NCBI GenBank assembly: GCA_000436035.1 | Contig: FR893191.1 | Span: 1-20,379 of the forward strand | Origin: Prevotella sp. CAG:732 | GTDB taxonomy: Bacteria > Bacteroidota > Bacteroidia > Bacteroidales > Bacteroidaceae | Length of the DNA stretch: 20,379 nt | Direction of reading: 5' to 3' | Shown: positions 1-7,261 of the stretch, one piece after another | Layout of the letters: each line of letters begins with the position of its first letter | Numbering within the stretch: position 1 is the first letter of the stretch | Position numbers and translations under genes: made by a program | The notes under the pieces: generated by a model | The model's database searches: none | What the model was told of the DNA's origin: nothing | Seen by the model: the letters and a program-made list of their open reading frames with translations, nothing else

Positions 1-111
1 CTTCGCTGTACCTATTGTACAATGGACGTTAAGTTGGATGGTGTGCCAGTCCGTTTGTTCTTTTGCAAACGAGGACGCAAGGGACCACAGCTCCATTATC
101 GCAATTACTAA
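1..111 (+). pseudogene. Transposase fragment (DDE type), truncated at window edge
   Basis: Frame 1 is open from the window edge to TAA at 109-111. Residues such as MDVKLDGVPVRLFFCKRG resemble the catalytic-core strand of IS4-like DDE transposases, a match from memory and not from a search. The resemblance ends around position 85; the remaining residues to the stop do not look like a transposase, and a second frame becomes meaningful there. I read this as a remnant cut by a rearrangement. The rest of the element lies outside the window, so the direction and extent of damage are uncertain. Confidence 0.35.
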
Positions 112-364
112 GGAGAAAGATCTTCAAGAAAATAGCATTCAAAAGTTATTACTCCAACTAGCTCATAACGCTGGAGATATGAGCTTTTGGCGTAAAGATG
201 TATATGAAGGACTATAACAAGTGTTCCCTTCTAGTAACACCCACGATGAGAAATTGAGAAAAATAGGTCGTATTCTCGTACGTATGACCCAAGACGGTCT
301 TATTGTAAAAACTACTCAAAGATATACGAAAGCAATTGTACGATATGATAGGAACAGATGTTGA
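80..364 (+). pseudogene. Broken gene remnant, winged-helix-like, with in-frame TAA
   Basis: Frame 2 reads through about 95 codons with one internal TAA at 215-217 and ends at TGA 362-364. The part after the TAA contains EKLRKIGRILVRMTQDGLIV followed by a basic strand, a pattern like a small winged-helix DNA-binding domain. No start codon or promoter is visible, and the frame fuses to the transposase remnant upstream. Bacteroidales VirE/DUF3987-type primase proteins end in a winged-helix domain and often sit beside GTGAG-type repeats like those at 586-732. That link is a guess, and the family is unassigned. Confidence 0.3.
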
Positions 365-419
365 GAAAGAAGGAACTCGATTTGACACTAACATCAAGGA
401 CACCACCCAGACTGTCATA

Positions 420-485
420 GGCGAACAGCCTGACTGCTCTAGGCAAACAGCGTGACTGCCCTAGGCAGACAGTCTGTACTAGCTA
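420..485. repeat. 22-bp direct tandem repeats, about 3 units
   Basis: Units start at 420, 442 and 464. The first two (420-441, 442-463) differ at only three positions and share the frame GGC-AACAGC-TGACTGC-CTA. The third begins GGCAGACAGTCTG and then diverges. There are no unique spacers, so this is a tandem repeat and not a CRISPR array. It directly follows the broken gene remnant. Confidence 0.7.
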
Positions 486-585
486 CCTAGAAGTATTCAT
501 GTGGGAAGACAGATTCCATTTTCTACCTCACACCGCACTTAGACATACGCATCTAGCTGATTGACAGATATTTATATGCTGTGTA

Positions 586-732
586 GTGTGAGCACAGACA
601 CCTCACTCACACCTCACTCCACCTCACTCACATTTGGCGAGTATAGAATCCTCCATTTTTGGTGGTTAAAAATATATGGATTTTTAATCAGTGTGGTGTC
701 GTGTGGTGTGAGTGAGGTGCCAATGCTCACAC
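586..732. repeat. Long inverted repeat built of GTGAG-type direct repeats
   Basis: The arm at 586-617 and the reverse complement of 701-732 match at 28 of 32 bases. The left arm and flank hold three CACCTCACTC units in tandem (near 599-631); the right arm holds the complementary GTGAGGTG and GTGTGGTGTG units. The 83-nt spacer contains a smaller perfect 8-bp inverted repeat, TTAAAAAT/ATTTTTAA, with a 6-nt loop. As RNA this would fold into a nested stem. It has no obvious terminator T-run and no transposase, so it could be a structured RNA, a replication or recombination site, or a MITE-like remnant. Confidence 0.75.
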
Positions 733-843
733 CACACGCCCACAACAGTTTAATACACAAGCCATTACGAAGAAACCGTGAGATGTGAGGTCAAAAAGCG
801 AGACGGAGTACTTCAACCATACAAGTAGAGGGCTCTTTGAAAT

Positions 844-1119
844 TTAAAGGCATTTTTCCAAACTATCTTGCGCCATACGCATATCCTCCTCAAACCTCGT
901 GTGGTCGAGCAAGAAATCCTTGCGACCATCGGCAAGAAGCTGATACAAAACAGGATTCATCCCCTCCACATACTGGCTGATGGCATACTCGATGTCATCT
1001 CGCTGCGTAGGATTGTTGGAAAACTCATACACACGTAACTTCTGGTGAATGAAGCAATACGCCGACTCGATACAGTCTTGGCTAATGCCACTCTTCTCTA
1101 TACTATTCTTATCCATCAT
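844..1119 (-). CDS. Conserved-looking small hypothetical protein, about 91 aa
   Basis: This is an acidic, soluble, mostly helical small protein with no signal peptide or membrane segment. The core includes ESAYCFIHQKLRVYE, a DDIEYAISQYV segment and a C-terminal DFLLDHTRFEEDMRMAQDSL helix; I believe similar proteins occur in Bacteroidales but know no function. I chose the ATG at 1119 (MMDKNS...) because AGGA lies 6-9 nt before it. The alternative ATG at 1161 adds 14 mostly hydrophobic residues (MKSCFLLGIIIGIE) that look like translated leader. A TACCTTTG -7 box at 1182-1189 supports its own transcription. It stands alone, downstream of the operon terminator. Confidence 0.65.
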   Translation of the reverse strand: MMDKNSIEKSGISQDCIESAYCFIHQKLRVYEFSNNPTQRDDIEYAISQYVEGMNPVLYQLLADGRKDFLLDHTRFEEDMRMAQDSLEKCL

Positions 1120-1181
1120 TTCTATTCCTATTATTATTCCTAGTAGAAAACACGATTTCATCTACTTCCATCTTAGGACTG

Positions 1182-1189
1182 CAAAGGTA
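1182..1189 (-). promoter_or_regulatory. Bacteroidota -7 box (TACCTTTG) for the 844-1119 gene
   Basis: The minus strand reads TACCTTTG, an exact TAnnTTTG match. It lies just downstream of the operon terminator hairpin and 63 nt upstream of the chosen start. A clear -33 TTTG at the usual spacing is not visible. Confidence 0.5.
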
Positions 1190-1195
1190 AAAAGA

Positions 1196-1237
1196 AAAAC
1201 CTAAAAAGCGATGCAAGTACATTGCTTTTTAGGTTTT
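1196..1237 (-). terminator. Rho-independent terminator at the end of the six-gene operon
   Basis: The arms 1196-1213 and 1220-1237 pair over 18 bp with a single G-T mismatch around a 6-nt loop. On the minus strand the stem is followed by a TTCTTTTT-type run. The plus-strand side is also T-rich, so it could act both ways. It lies 24 nt beyond the stop codon of the M16 protease gene. Confidence 0.85.
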
Positions 1238-1261
1238 ATTCTATTTTCCATAAAGGAAACT

Positions 1262-4075
1262 CTATTCTGACAGCATCGTCACTTCGATGCGCTGCTTCTG
1301 CTGCAACAGCAACTTCGCCATCTTCTGAACATCCTCACCACTGATGGCATCCACCATCTTGCAGTAATCCTTGTCGAAGTCAGCCTCATCATCCAACTCA
1401 TGCCAGATGACATAACTCCAATAATCATTGGTAATCGCCATCTGACCGTATTGCTTCTTCAGGTACTTCTTCACCTTATCCATGCTACTAGCCACAGGAC
1501 CATTATCGGCGATGTTCTGCAACTGCTTGTAGATAATCGGATTCAGCTCGTCATATCGCTTTGGGTCTGCCTTATAAGAGATGCGAACCAAGGCATTTGG
1601 ATCCTCTTCCTTCTCCAATGAGAAGCTGACACTCACGCCGTATGTTCCGCCCTTCTCCTCACGCACAGAGTCGGTATAGGCTATCTGCAAGACACGAGTC
1701 AACATATCCAAGGTCAAGTCATTCTTTGGCGAGAAAGGCACATTGCCTGTCACGAAAACACTCACGTTGGCAAGCGGAGTCTCCTGTTTGCGAACGAACT
1801 TCACCACCTCGTTCTTCTTCACGATTTGAGCCACATTCGCCTTGTTGGTCTTCTCCGCCATGTGGGTAGCCGGAAGAGTGGCGAGATACTGGCAGAGCAA
1901 TGGACGGAGTTGCGACATATCGATTTTGCCGATGAAGACGGTCTTGAAGTTGCTGGCATCGCTGAAACGCTCACGATAGATTTCGAGGATGCGGTTATAG
2001 TCTGCCTTCTCCGCAATCTCCTTGGTGACAGGAGCCATACGCACATTGTGGTCGTAAAGCACAGCCGACAGCGAGTCGTTATAAACCACCTTCGAACTGG
2101 CGTTGCGATTCTTGAGCAAGGAAAGCGTACGATTCATCATTCCCTCGAAAGCCACACTGTCCTTTCGTGGAGAGGTGAAATAGAGGTGAGTCAACTGAAG
2201 CATCGTTTCCAAGTCCTTCACAGAAGAGGTTCCCGTGATGCGTTGTCCCTCGCTATTGATAGCAGGAGCTACTTTCAATGACTTACCTGCCAAAGCCTTG
2301 CGAAGACGGGTGGCTGAGAAATCGCCCACACCAGCCTCAGCAACAGCACTGGTCAGGAAAGAGAAGTTAGGAATATCCTTGTCGCCATAGACGGAAGTTC
2401 CGCCCTCGCCCCTCATGCTCATCGTCACTTGGTCTGCCTGGAAATCAGTAGGCTTCACATACACCTTCATGCCATTGCTCAAGGTAATCTCGGTCATGCC
2501 AAACTTGCCGTATGGCTTCTCCGAAACGATCTTGCCAGGAGCAGGCAAGGTAGCCATCAAGGTTTGAGGCACTTCCTCTTCCTGATAAGCATCATATTGC
2601 TTCTGCTGGGCAGCCAACACTGTACTCTCGATTTCCGACTCCGACGGAATGACAAAGCCTTCCTTGTCTGGACCATACATGATAAACACCTGGTTCTTGT
2701 CGGTGATGATTTCACCCACCTGTTTGTTCACCTCATCGAGATTCACCTCACCATCAAACTGCTTGATCAACTGCAAGTTGTAAGCAGGAGTCAGGATTGG
2801 TTCGCCCTCCAAAAAGTTGTTCACACACAGGCTCACATAGTGGGAGTTCTTGTAGTCCTTCTCCATCTTCAACTGTCTTTCGGCAGCATTGAGATAGAGT
2901 TTCTTGGCACGCTCCAACTCGCTTGCCGTGAAACCATGCTGGCGAGCACGCTCCACCTCTCCCACTGCGACAGAGATACCTCCCAACACATTGTCTTGCT
3001 TGCAACTGATGCTCAAGCTGAAGGCATCCTTGGTACGAGACACGAAGAACTCGCCATTCTTCACCGTCGAACTCATAAAAGGCGGATTAGCCACCTGCTT
3101 CTTCTCCGATAGACGGCCATTGAGCATATAGGTAATCAAGCCACTGATGTAGTCCTCGCGCTGATATTTCACTGAGTTTTTCTCGCTATCAGGAGTCGTC
3201 TCGCTCTTTATGTAGAGATGACCGAGGATGATAGGCTGTTCCTTGTCCTTCTCGATGGCAACAATCATCTTGTCGTTGTCTGTCACAGGATAGTAGATGC
3301 GCTCGGCAGGATTCTTGTGCGTCTTGATCTTGCCAAAGAGTTTTTGGATTTTCTGCTCCATTTGTTCCACATTGAAGTCACCCACCACGACGATAGCCTG
3401 AAGGTCTGGGCGATACCACTTTTGGTAGTAATCGCGCAAGTCCTTGTAAGGGAAGTGATCGACGATGTCCATATTTCCGATAGGAAGACAGTCCTCATAC
3501 TTGGTTCCCTTGTATATCTTTGGCATCACGTTCTCCATCATGCGCTGCATCGCCATACCCGTGCGTCGGTTGCGCCACTCCTCGTGGATGATGCCACGTT
3601 CCTTGTCTATCTCCTTGTCTTCGAGGAGGATGAACTGGCTCCAGTCGTTGAGCACCAAGAGACAGGAGTCGATGATGCCCTCACGTTTGATGGGAGCGGA
3701 ACCGATATGATATACCGTCTGATCGACAGAGGTATAAGCATTGAGGTTGGCACCAAACTTCACGCCGATGGTCTCGCACCAAGGCACGATGCCGAGTTTC
3801 TTGCCCTTGCCAGGGAAGTGCTTGGTACCATTGAAAGCCATGTGTTCCAAGAAGTGAGCCAAGCCACGCTGGCGAGGTTCTTCCAAGATGGAGCCTACAC
3901 GCTGGGCAATATAGAAGTCGGCGAGTCCCGCCTCCTTGTCGTTATGACGGATATAATAAGTGAGTCCGTTCTTCAACTTACCCTGTCGGATAGACGCATC
4001 CTGCACCACGTTCTGGGCAGAGAGCGATACAGGGATTGCAACGAGAAGGAACAGACCAAGAAATTGTTTCTTCAT
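1262..4075 (-). CDS. M16 family zinc metalloprotease, PqqL/FusC-like, periplasmic
   Basis: This 937-aa protein begins with a typical signal peptide (MKKQFLGLFLLVAIPVSLSA, cleavage near residue 20). The inverted zinc motif HxxEH is intact as HFLEH (H74, E77, H78), with the acidic third-ligand segment ERGIIHEEW at 159-167. The N-terminal half holds the active M16 domain and its partner; the C-terminal half is a second, catalytically silent M16 pair, the two-half clamshell of PqqL and FusC (about 930 aa). In Pectobacterium, FusC cleaves ferredoxin brought in by the TonB receptor FusA; that homology is family-level only. Here it is the last gene of the operon, 19 nt after the DUF4876 lipoprotein, followed by a strong terminator. 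I infer that it degrades imported peptides or proteins in the periplasm. Confidence 0.93.
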   Translation of the reverse strand: MKKQFLGLFLLVAIPVSLSAQNVVQDASIRQGKLKNGLTYYIRHNDKEAGLADFYIAQRVGSILEEPRQRGLAHFLEHMAFNGTKHFPGKGKKLGIVPWCETIGVKFGANLNAYTSVDQTVYHIGSAPIKREGIIDSCLLVLNDWSQFILLEDKEIDKERGIIHEEWRNRRTGMAMQRMMENVMPKIYKGTKYEDCLPIGNMDIVDHFPYKDLRDYYQKWYRPDLQAIVVVGDFNVEQMEQKIQKLFGKIKTHKNPAERIYYPVTDNDKMIVAIEKDKEQPIILGHLYIKSETTPDSEKNSVKYQREDYISGLITYMLNGRLSEKKQVANPPFMSSTVKNGEFFVSRTKDAFSLSISCKQDNVLGGISVAVGEVERARQHGFTASELERAKKLYLNAAERQLKMEKDYKNSHYVSLCVNNFLEGEPILTPAYNLQLIKQFDGEVNLDEVNKQVGEIITDKNQVFIMYGPDKEGFVIPSESEIESTVLAAQQKQYDAYQEEEVPQTLMATLPAPGKIVSEKPYGKFGMTEITLSNGMKVYVKPTDFQADQVTMSMRGEGGTSVYGDKDIPNFSFLTSAVAEAGVGDFSATRLRKALAGKSLKVAPAINSEGQRITGTSSVKDLETMLQLTHLYFTSPRKDSVAFEGMMNRTLSLLKNRNASSKVVYNDSLSAVLYDHNVRMAPVTKEIAEKADYNRILEIYRERFSDASNFKTVFIGKIDMSQLRPLLCQYLATLPATHMAEKTNKANVAQIVKKNEVVKFVRKQETPLANVSVFVTGNVPFSPKNDLTLDMLTRVLQIAYTDSVREEKGGTYGVSVSFSLEKEEDPNALVRISYKADPKRYDELNPIIYKQLQNIADNGPVASSMDKVKKYLKKQYGQMAITNDYWSYVIWHELDDEADFDKDYCKMVDAISGEDVQKMAKLLLQQKQRIEVTMLSE

Positions 4076-4094
4076 AAATCAATCGTATTTTAAG

Positions 4095-5327
4095 TTATTT
4101 CTGTAACAAAGATGCAGGAGCATCAGATTCAAAATCATTGGTAGAGTTGTTGGTATCAATCCACTTGCCATCAGAATCCTTCTTACGAATAACAGATTTG
4201 CCATAGCGGTTCTCATCGCGGTCAACTTCGCCACAATGTGCCCAACCTGCATCAAGACTAGCAGTTACCACATTCCATTGCCACATAGACTTAATACTCA
4301 AATTGACAGCATCCAATATCCAAGAGTTGGCAACTTTTACACAATTTTTATTAGTCATAGGATAAGCATTGCCAGCCACTTCCATTACATAGTTGGCTGC
4401 ATAAGTATTCTCCTCCAAATACTTCTCCTTGTCACCATGCATACGAGCAATAGCAAATGATTTGAAACCACGATTATGGAAACTGAAATAAGTGTTGGTA
4501 TAGCAGAACCACTTATCAAGATTTGGTACATTAGGATTATCATCGTCCTGGAAACGAGTGTTCGCACTCTCATCATAAAACTCAAAATCAGCCTTGCTCA
4601 AATCTGTAGAAGAAGGGTTTGCCTCCGTATGATTCTTAGCATTGATTGCCAAGACAAGAGACTTGCCTGGTTCAACAGCAACATCCTTGCCTGTACCAGG
4701 AATCATATAGATGGCATCTGCAGTCATAGCCTCGTTCATGATGTCTGGGTCATAATCATACTTAGTTACAGTTAGGAATGTAGATTCCAATACGGCGATA
4801 CTATCGGCATAAAGAGTGACGTCAGAGTTGTTTGAGATAATGATATACTGGTCATCAGAATATTGCTTGCCCTCAGGGGTCTTTGTACCAGCAAAGAATA
4901 TCTCCGAAATAACGAAACCACCCTTAGCGTTGAATGTACTGACAGCCACCTTGACATTGGCACTTCCCGACTTCACACTGACATTCTCGCTTTTCTGGTC
5001 GATTTTACTCGTACCAGCAACACCATCCTTTGTAAAGCTCAAGTCACCAGTTACCTGCACATTATAGGTACCTTCTGGAACATCAGCAACAGAAGCAGTA
5101 AAAGAACCATTATTATTCACAAATTGCTCCACACTATAAGTCTCATTAGAAGCCACATTTGTAAAGGTAGCCTTGGCGTTGGAAAGTACCACGTTCTCCA
5201 ATCCTAATGGCATGTCGATGCTTAAGGATACAGGAGTGGTAATCACCTTGTCATCATCTCCACAAGAAGTGAACGACATTGTCATCATCATGAGCATCAT
5301 CATGCTCAACAAGAAATACTTTTTCAT
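4095..5327 (-). CDS. DUF4876 domain lipoprotein
   Basis: This 410-aa protein has a methionine-rich type II signal with a lipobox-like SFTSC (C22 followed by GDDDK, an acidic stretch typical of surface-exported Bacteroidota lipoproteins). Residues about 30-135 form a beta-rich prealbumin-like domain. The DUF4876 core follows from about 137, with FVISEIFFAGTKTPEG, DQYIIISNNSDVTLYADSI, IPGTGKD and NVPNLDKW. Its function is unknown. The N-terminal domain closely parallels the whole of the small lipoprotein at 6884-7261 in the same operon. It lies 42 nt after the DUF6850 gene and 19 nt before the M16 protease gene. I infer a surface or outer-membrane accessory role next to the TonB receptor; ligand binding is only a possibility. 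Confidence 0.88.
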   Translation of the reverse strand: MKKYFLLSMMMLMMMTMSFTSCGDDDKVITTPVSLSIDMPLGLENVVLSNAKATFTNVASNETYSVEQFVNNNGSFTASVADVPEGTYNVQVTGDLSFTKDGVAGTSKIDQKSENVSVKSGSANVKVAVSTFNAKGGFVISEIFFAGTKTPEGKQYSDDQYIIISNNSDVTLYADSIAVLESTFLTVTKYDYDPDIMNEAMTADAIYMIPGTGKDVAVEPGKSLVLAINAKNHTEANPSSTDLSKADFEFYDESANTRFQDDDNPNVPNLDKWFCYTNTYFSFHNRGFKSFAIARMHGDKEKYLEENTYAANYVMEVAGNAYPMTNKNCVKVANSWILDAVNLSIKSMWQWNVVTASLDAGWAHCGEVDRDENRYGKSVIRKKDSDGKWIDTNNSTNDFESDAPASLLQK

Positions 5328-5369
5328 TTTAATACTGTGTTTAATTAATAATATATTTTTTTGTTATTT

Positions 5370-6881
5370 CTAAAAACTAATGCCCAAAGCTACATGAATA
5401 TGGGTCTGGTGCTCTTTTTCGGAACAAAATGCCATTCCTCCAGCAACCTCCGCAAAAAGTCCTATCTGAGAATGAGGAAGCACATAGTCGGCTCTCAGTT
5501 TGGCATCAAAGAGTGTATAATCAGCCTTTGCAAAGCGATACTTATACCGAATCATGTCTGCAAAAGAAGCAGTCATGTTGGCAAAGGGCATCAAGATATG
5601 ATCATCTACATTGGCATAATAACTAGCGTCTATGCTCACCGTTAGTCCCAACTGCTTGTTGAGCATCTTCATCCATTGTCCCTCCACAGAACCATACACT
5701 TTCGTATCATCCATCTTTCTTTCAGGATAGACATAGTTCTCCTTATTGCTCAACACCCCCGCCTTAGCTTGCACATTCCAGGTATTAACAGGGGCATTCA
5801 AACCATACAGCACCTTAAGATTTACATCCAACTGCGTATTCTTATACATGGTCAACTTGCCTATCACGGGATAATACTGCGAAGAAGACTTACCTATGAT
5901 ATTCTCATCTCCACTTCGTTTAACCAAAAGGAAGTTGCCATCCAACGACAAGAGATGCCTTCCTTTTCGTTTCCATCCCACCGTTATATCTGCGGCATCA
6001 ACAAAAAGCTGAGTAATAGGCGTTGAATTTAAATCAGCAACCATTCGTTTGTATTGTCTGTTCCAAACTTTTGCACGTCCATACACGCCGTTATTTCTCA
6101 ATGGGTCGGCCGACAGCATCAAGCCAAATCCTCCACCTTTATAATACAAGGTGCGCTTATCACCAGAGAAGCGGCTGTATTCTGTTCCCAACCCTGTCAT
6201 CTGATATTCAGGGATAACACCCAGTTCTCGGTAGAAATCAACATCATTAGTCTGCTTATATACATTGACATCAACTCCAAGAGCATAGCGATAACCCAAT
6301 GTCTCATAGCCACTTCCTAATTTCACCGTCAAATCCGTTACGACACCTCGCATTCTAGGATCTACATCCCGATATTCATGTTCGGCTCTAAAAAGAGCCT
6401 CAGCACCCAACAATATTTGGTTCAAACGAGTGGAATAACCTCCATGAAACGAATAACACTCTCTTTTCGTATCACCCCCCAATGTGTCTGCCAAGATGTA
6501 AGGATACAACAAGTCGTAATCAGAGGTAGAATTCCATCTCACCTTGTATTGTTTGCCCGTCATATAAGAAGCCGCCCCCCACACAGATGAGCGGTTGTTG
6601 AGTTTTAAGAAAGTTTCCACCTTAGCTTCCCCTAGCAAGAAGCCCGTTCCCTTTTCTTGGACAAAAGGTGCCGTCTGGTGCAAATGATCTAATTGTATAT
6701 ACAACTCTGAATAGGAATGCAAATAAGCAACACCATGAATGGCTGGATTTTGGCAAGCAGAAGCAAGTTCCACCTGGTTCCAAAGCGAATGATGCTCCAC
6801 CCTAGCCGTATCTCTGGCTGATGCTTGCATCCCCAAGGCACATGCCAAGGAAAAAATCATCAAAATATACCTTGTCTTCAT
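5370..6881 (-). CDS. DUF6850 family outer-membrane beta-barrel protein
   Basis: The 503-aa product has a signal peptide (MKTRYILMIFSLACALGMQASA) and many alternating amphipathic strands rich in Tyr, Gly and Asp to its end, matching my recollection of the DUF6850 barrel family. It ends HIHVALGISF, with the C-terminal Phe usual for outer-membrane barrels. I chose the ATG at 6881, which gives a clean signal peptide and starts 2 nt after the stop of the preceding lipoprotein gene. An ATG at 6893 would add MDVN and overlap that gene. Substrate and activity are unknown. Its place between two lipoprotein genes and behind a TonB receptor suggests part of one envelope complex. No TonB plug domain is present, so it is not a second receptor. 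Confidence 0.85.
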   Translation of the reverse strand: MKTRYILMIFSLACALGMQASARDTARVEHHSLWNQVELASACQNPAIHGVAYLHSYSELYIQLDHLHQTAPFVQEKGTGFLLGEAKVETFLKLNNRSSVWGAASYMTGKQYKVRWNSTSDYDLLYPYILADTLGGDTKRECYSFHGGYSTRLNQILLGAEALFRAEHEYRDVDPRMRGVVTDLTVKLGSGYETLGYRYALGVDVNVYKQTNDVDFYRELGVIPEYQMTGLGTEYSRFSGDKRTLYYKGGGFGLMLSADPLRNNGVYGRAKVWNRQYKRMVADLNSTPITQLFVDAADITVGWKRKGRHLLSLDGNFLLVKRSGDENIIGKSSSQYYPVIGKLTMYKNTQLDVNLKVLYGLNAPVNTWNVQAKAGVLSNKENYVYPERKMDDTKVYGSVEGQWMKMLNKQLGLTVSIDASYYANVDDHILMPFANMTASFADMIRYKYRFAKADYTLFDAKLRADYVLPHSQIGLFAEVAGGMAFCSEKEHQTHIHVALGISF

Positions 6882-6883
6882 AT

Positions 6884-7261
6884 TTACATCCATATTATAT
6901 CGAGATAAATCTCATTGCTCTGTTTCTTTTCCAGACCTGCATAATCCGTGCTTGCCCGAAACATCTTTACCTGTGTCATACCCTGTGCATCTTTATATTG
7001 TATGCTTCCTTCTATCAATATGGTATAGGAACCACGCAAGAGATTCACATGAGCTACATTTCCATCAAAATCGGAGGCAGTCACCACTTGCTTGGTGTTC
7101 AAGTTGGTCAGGTTTATTGTACCCTGTACTCTTTCGATTTTAATACCCGATTCACCTTGCAACACAATGTTGGCATTGGTAAATATCTCGTCTTCATCTT
7201 GATGGCAAGAAGAAAGCAACAAGCTCCCCATAACCATCAACAACATCAATATTTTTCTCAT
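6884..7261 (-). CDS. Small lipoprotein resembling the N-terminal domain of the DUF4876 protein
   Basis: This 125-aa protein has a type II signal peptide with lipobox LLSSC (C19) followed by HQDEDE, an acidic patch like surface lipoproteins. The remaining ~100 residues are one beta-sandwich-like domain: an early strand IVLQGESGIKIERVQGTI, NLTNLNTK, then a GSYTILIEGSIQYKD strand pair. The order matches residues 30-135 of the DUF4876 protein (KATFTNVASNETYSV, GTYNVQVTGDLSFTKDG), suggesting a shared fold. The start codon overlaps the TonB receptor stop as ATGA, so translation is probably coupled. It may cap or partner the receptor on the cell surface; this is inference. Confidence 0.85.
   Translation of the reverse strand: MRKILMLLMVMGSLLLSSCHQDEDEIFTNANIVLQGESGIKIERVQGTINLTNLNTKQVVTASDFDGNVAHVNLLRGSYTILIEGSIQYKDAQGMTQVKMFRASTDYAGLEKKQSNEIYLDIIWM

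Larger units (their letters stand above)
365..843. other. Gene-free, repeat-rich region
   Basis: I see no credible coding region here. One short plus-strand frame (561-788) runs through the inverted repeat and its residues are dictated by the repeat. The stretch contains the 22-bp tandem units (420-485), a GTGAG/CACCTCACTC repeat cluster arranged as a long inverted repeat (586-732), and an AT-rich inner hairpin near 665-690. The rest appears unstructured. Confidence 0.6.

Noticed and set aside
420..485. CRISPR array
   Set aside because: The units are contiguous with no unique spacers, and no cas gene is in the window.
561..788. Plus-strand frame across the GTGAG repeat region
   Set aside because: Much of its sequence is dictated by the inverted and tandem repeats, and it has no promoter, ribosome site or recognisable domain.
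3218..4093. Plus-strand open frame (about 291 codons) opposite the M16 protease gene
   Set aside because: It is antisense to a strongly supported gene with an intact catalytic motif; its composition looks like a shadow frame.
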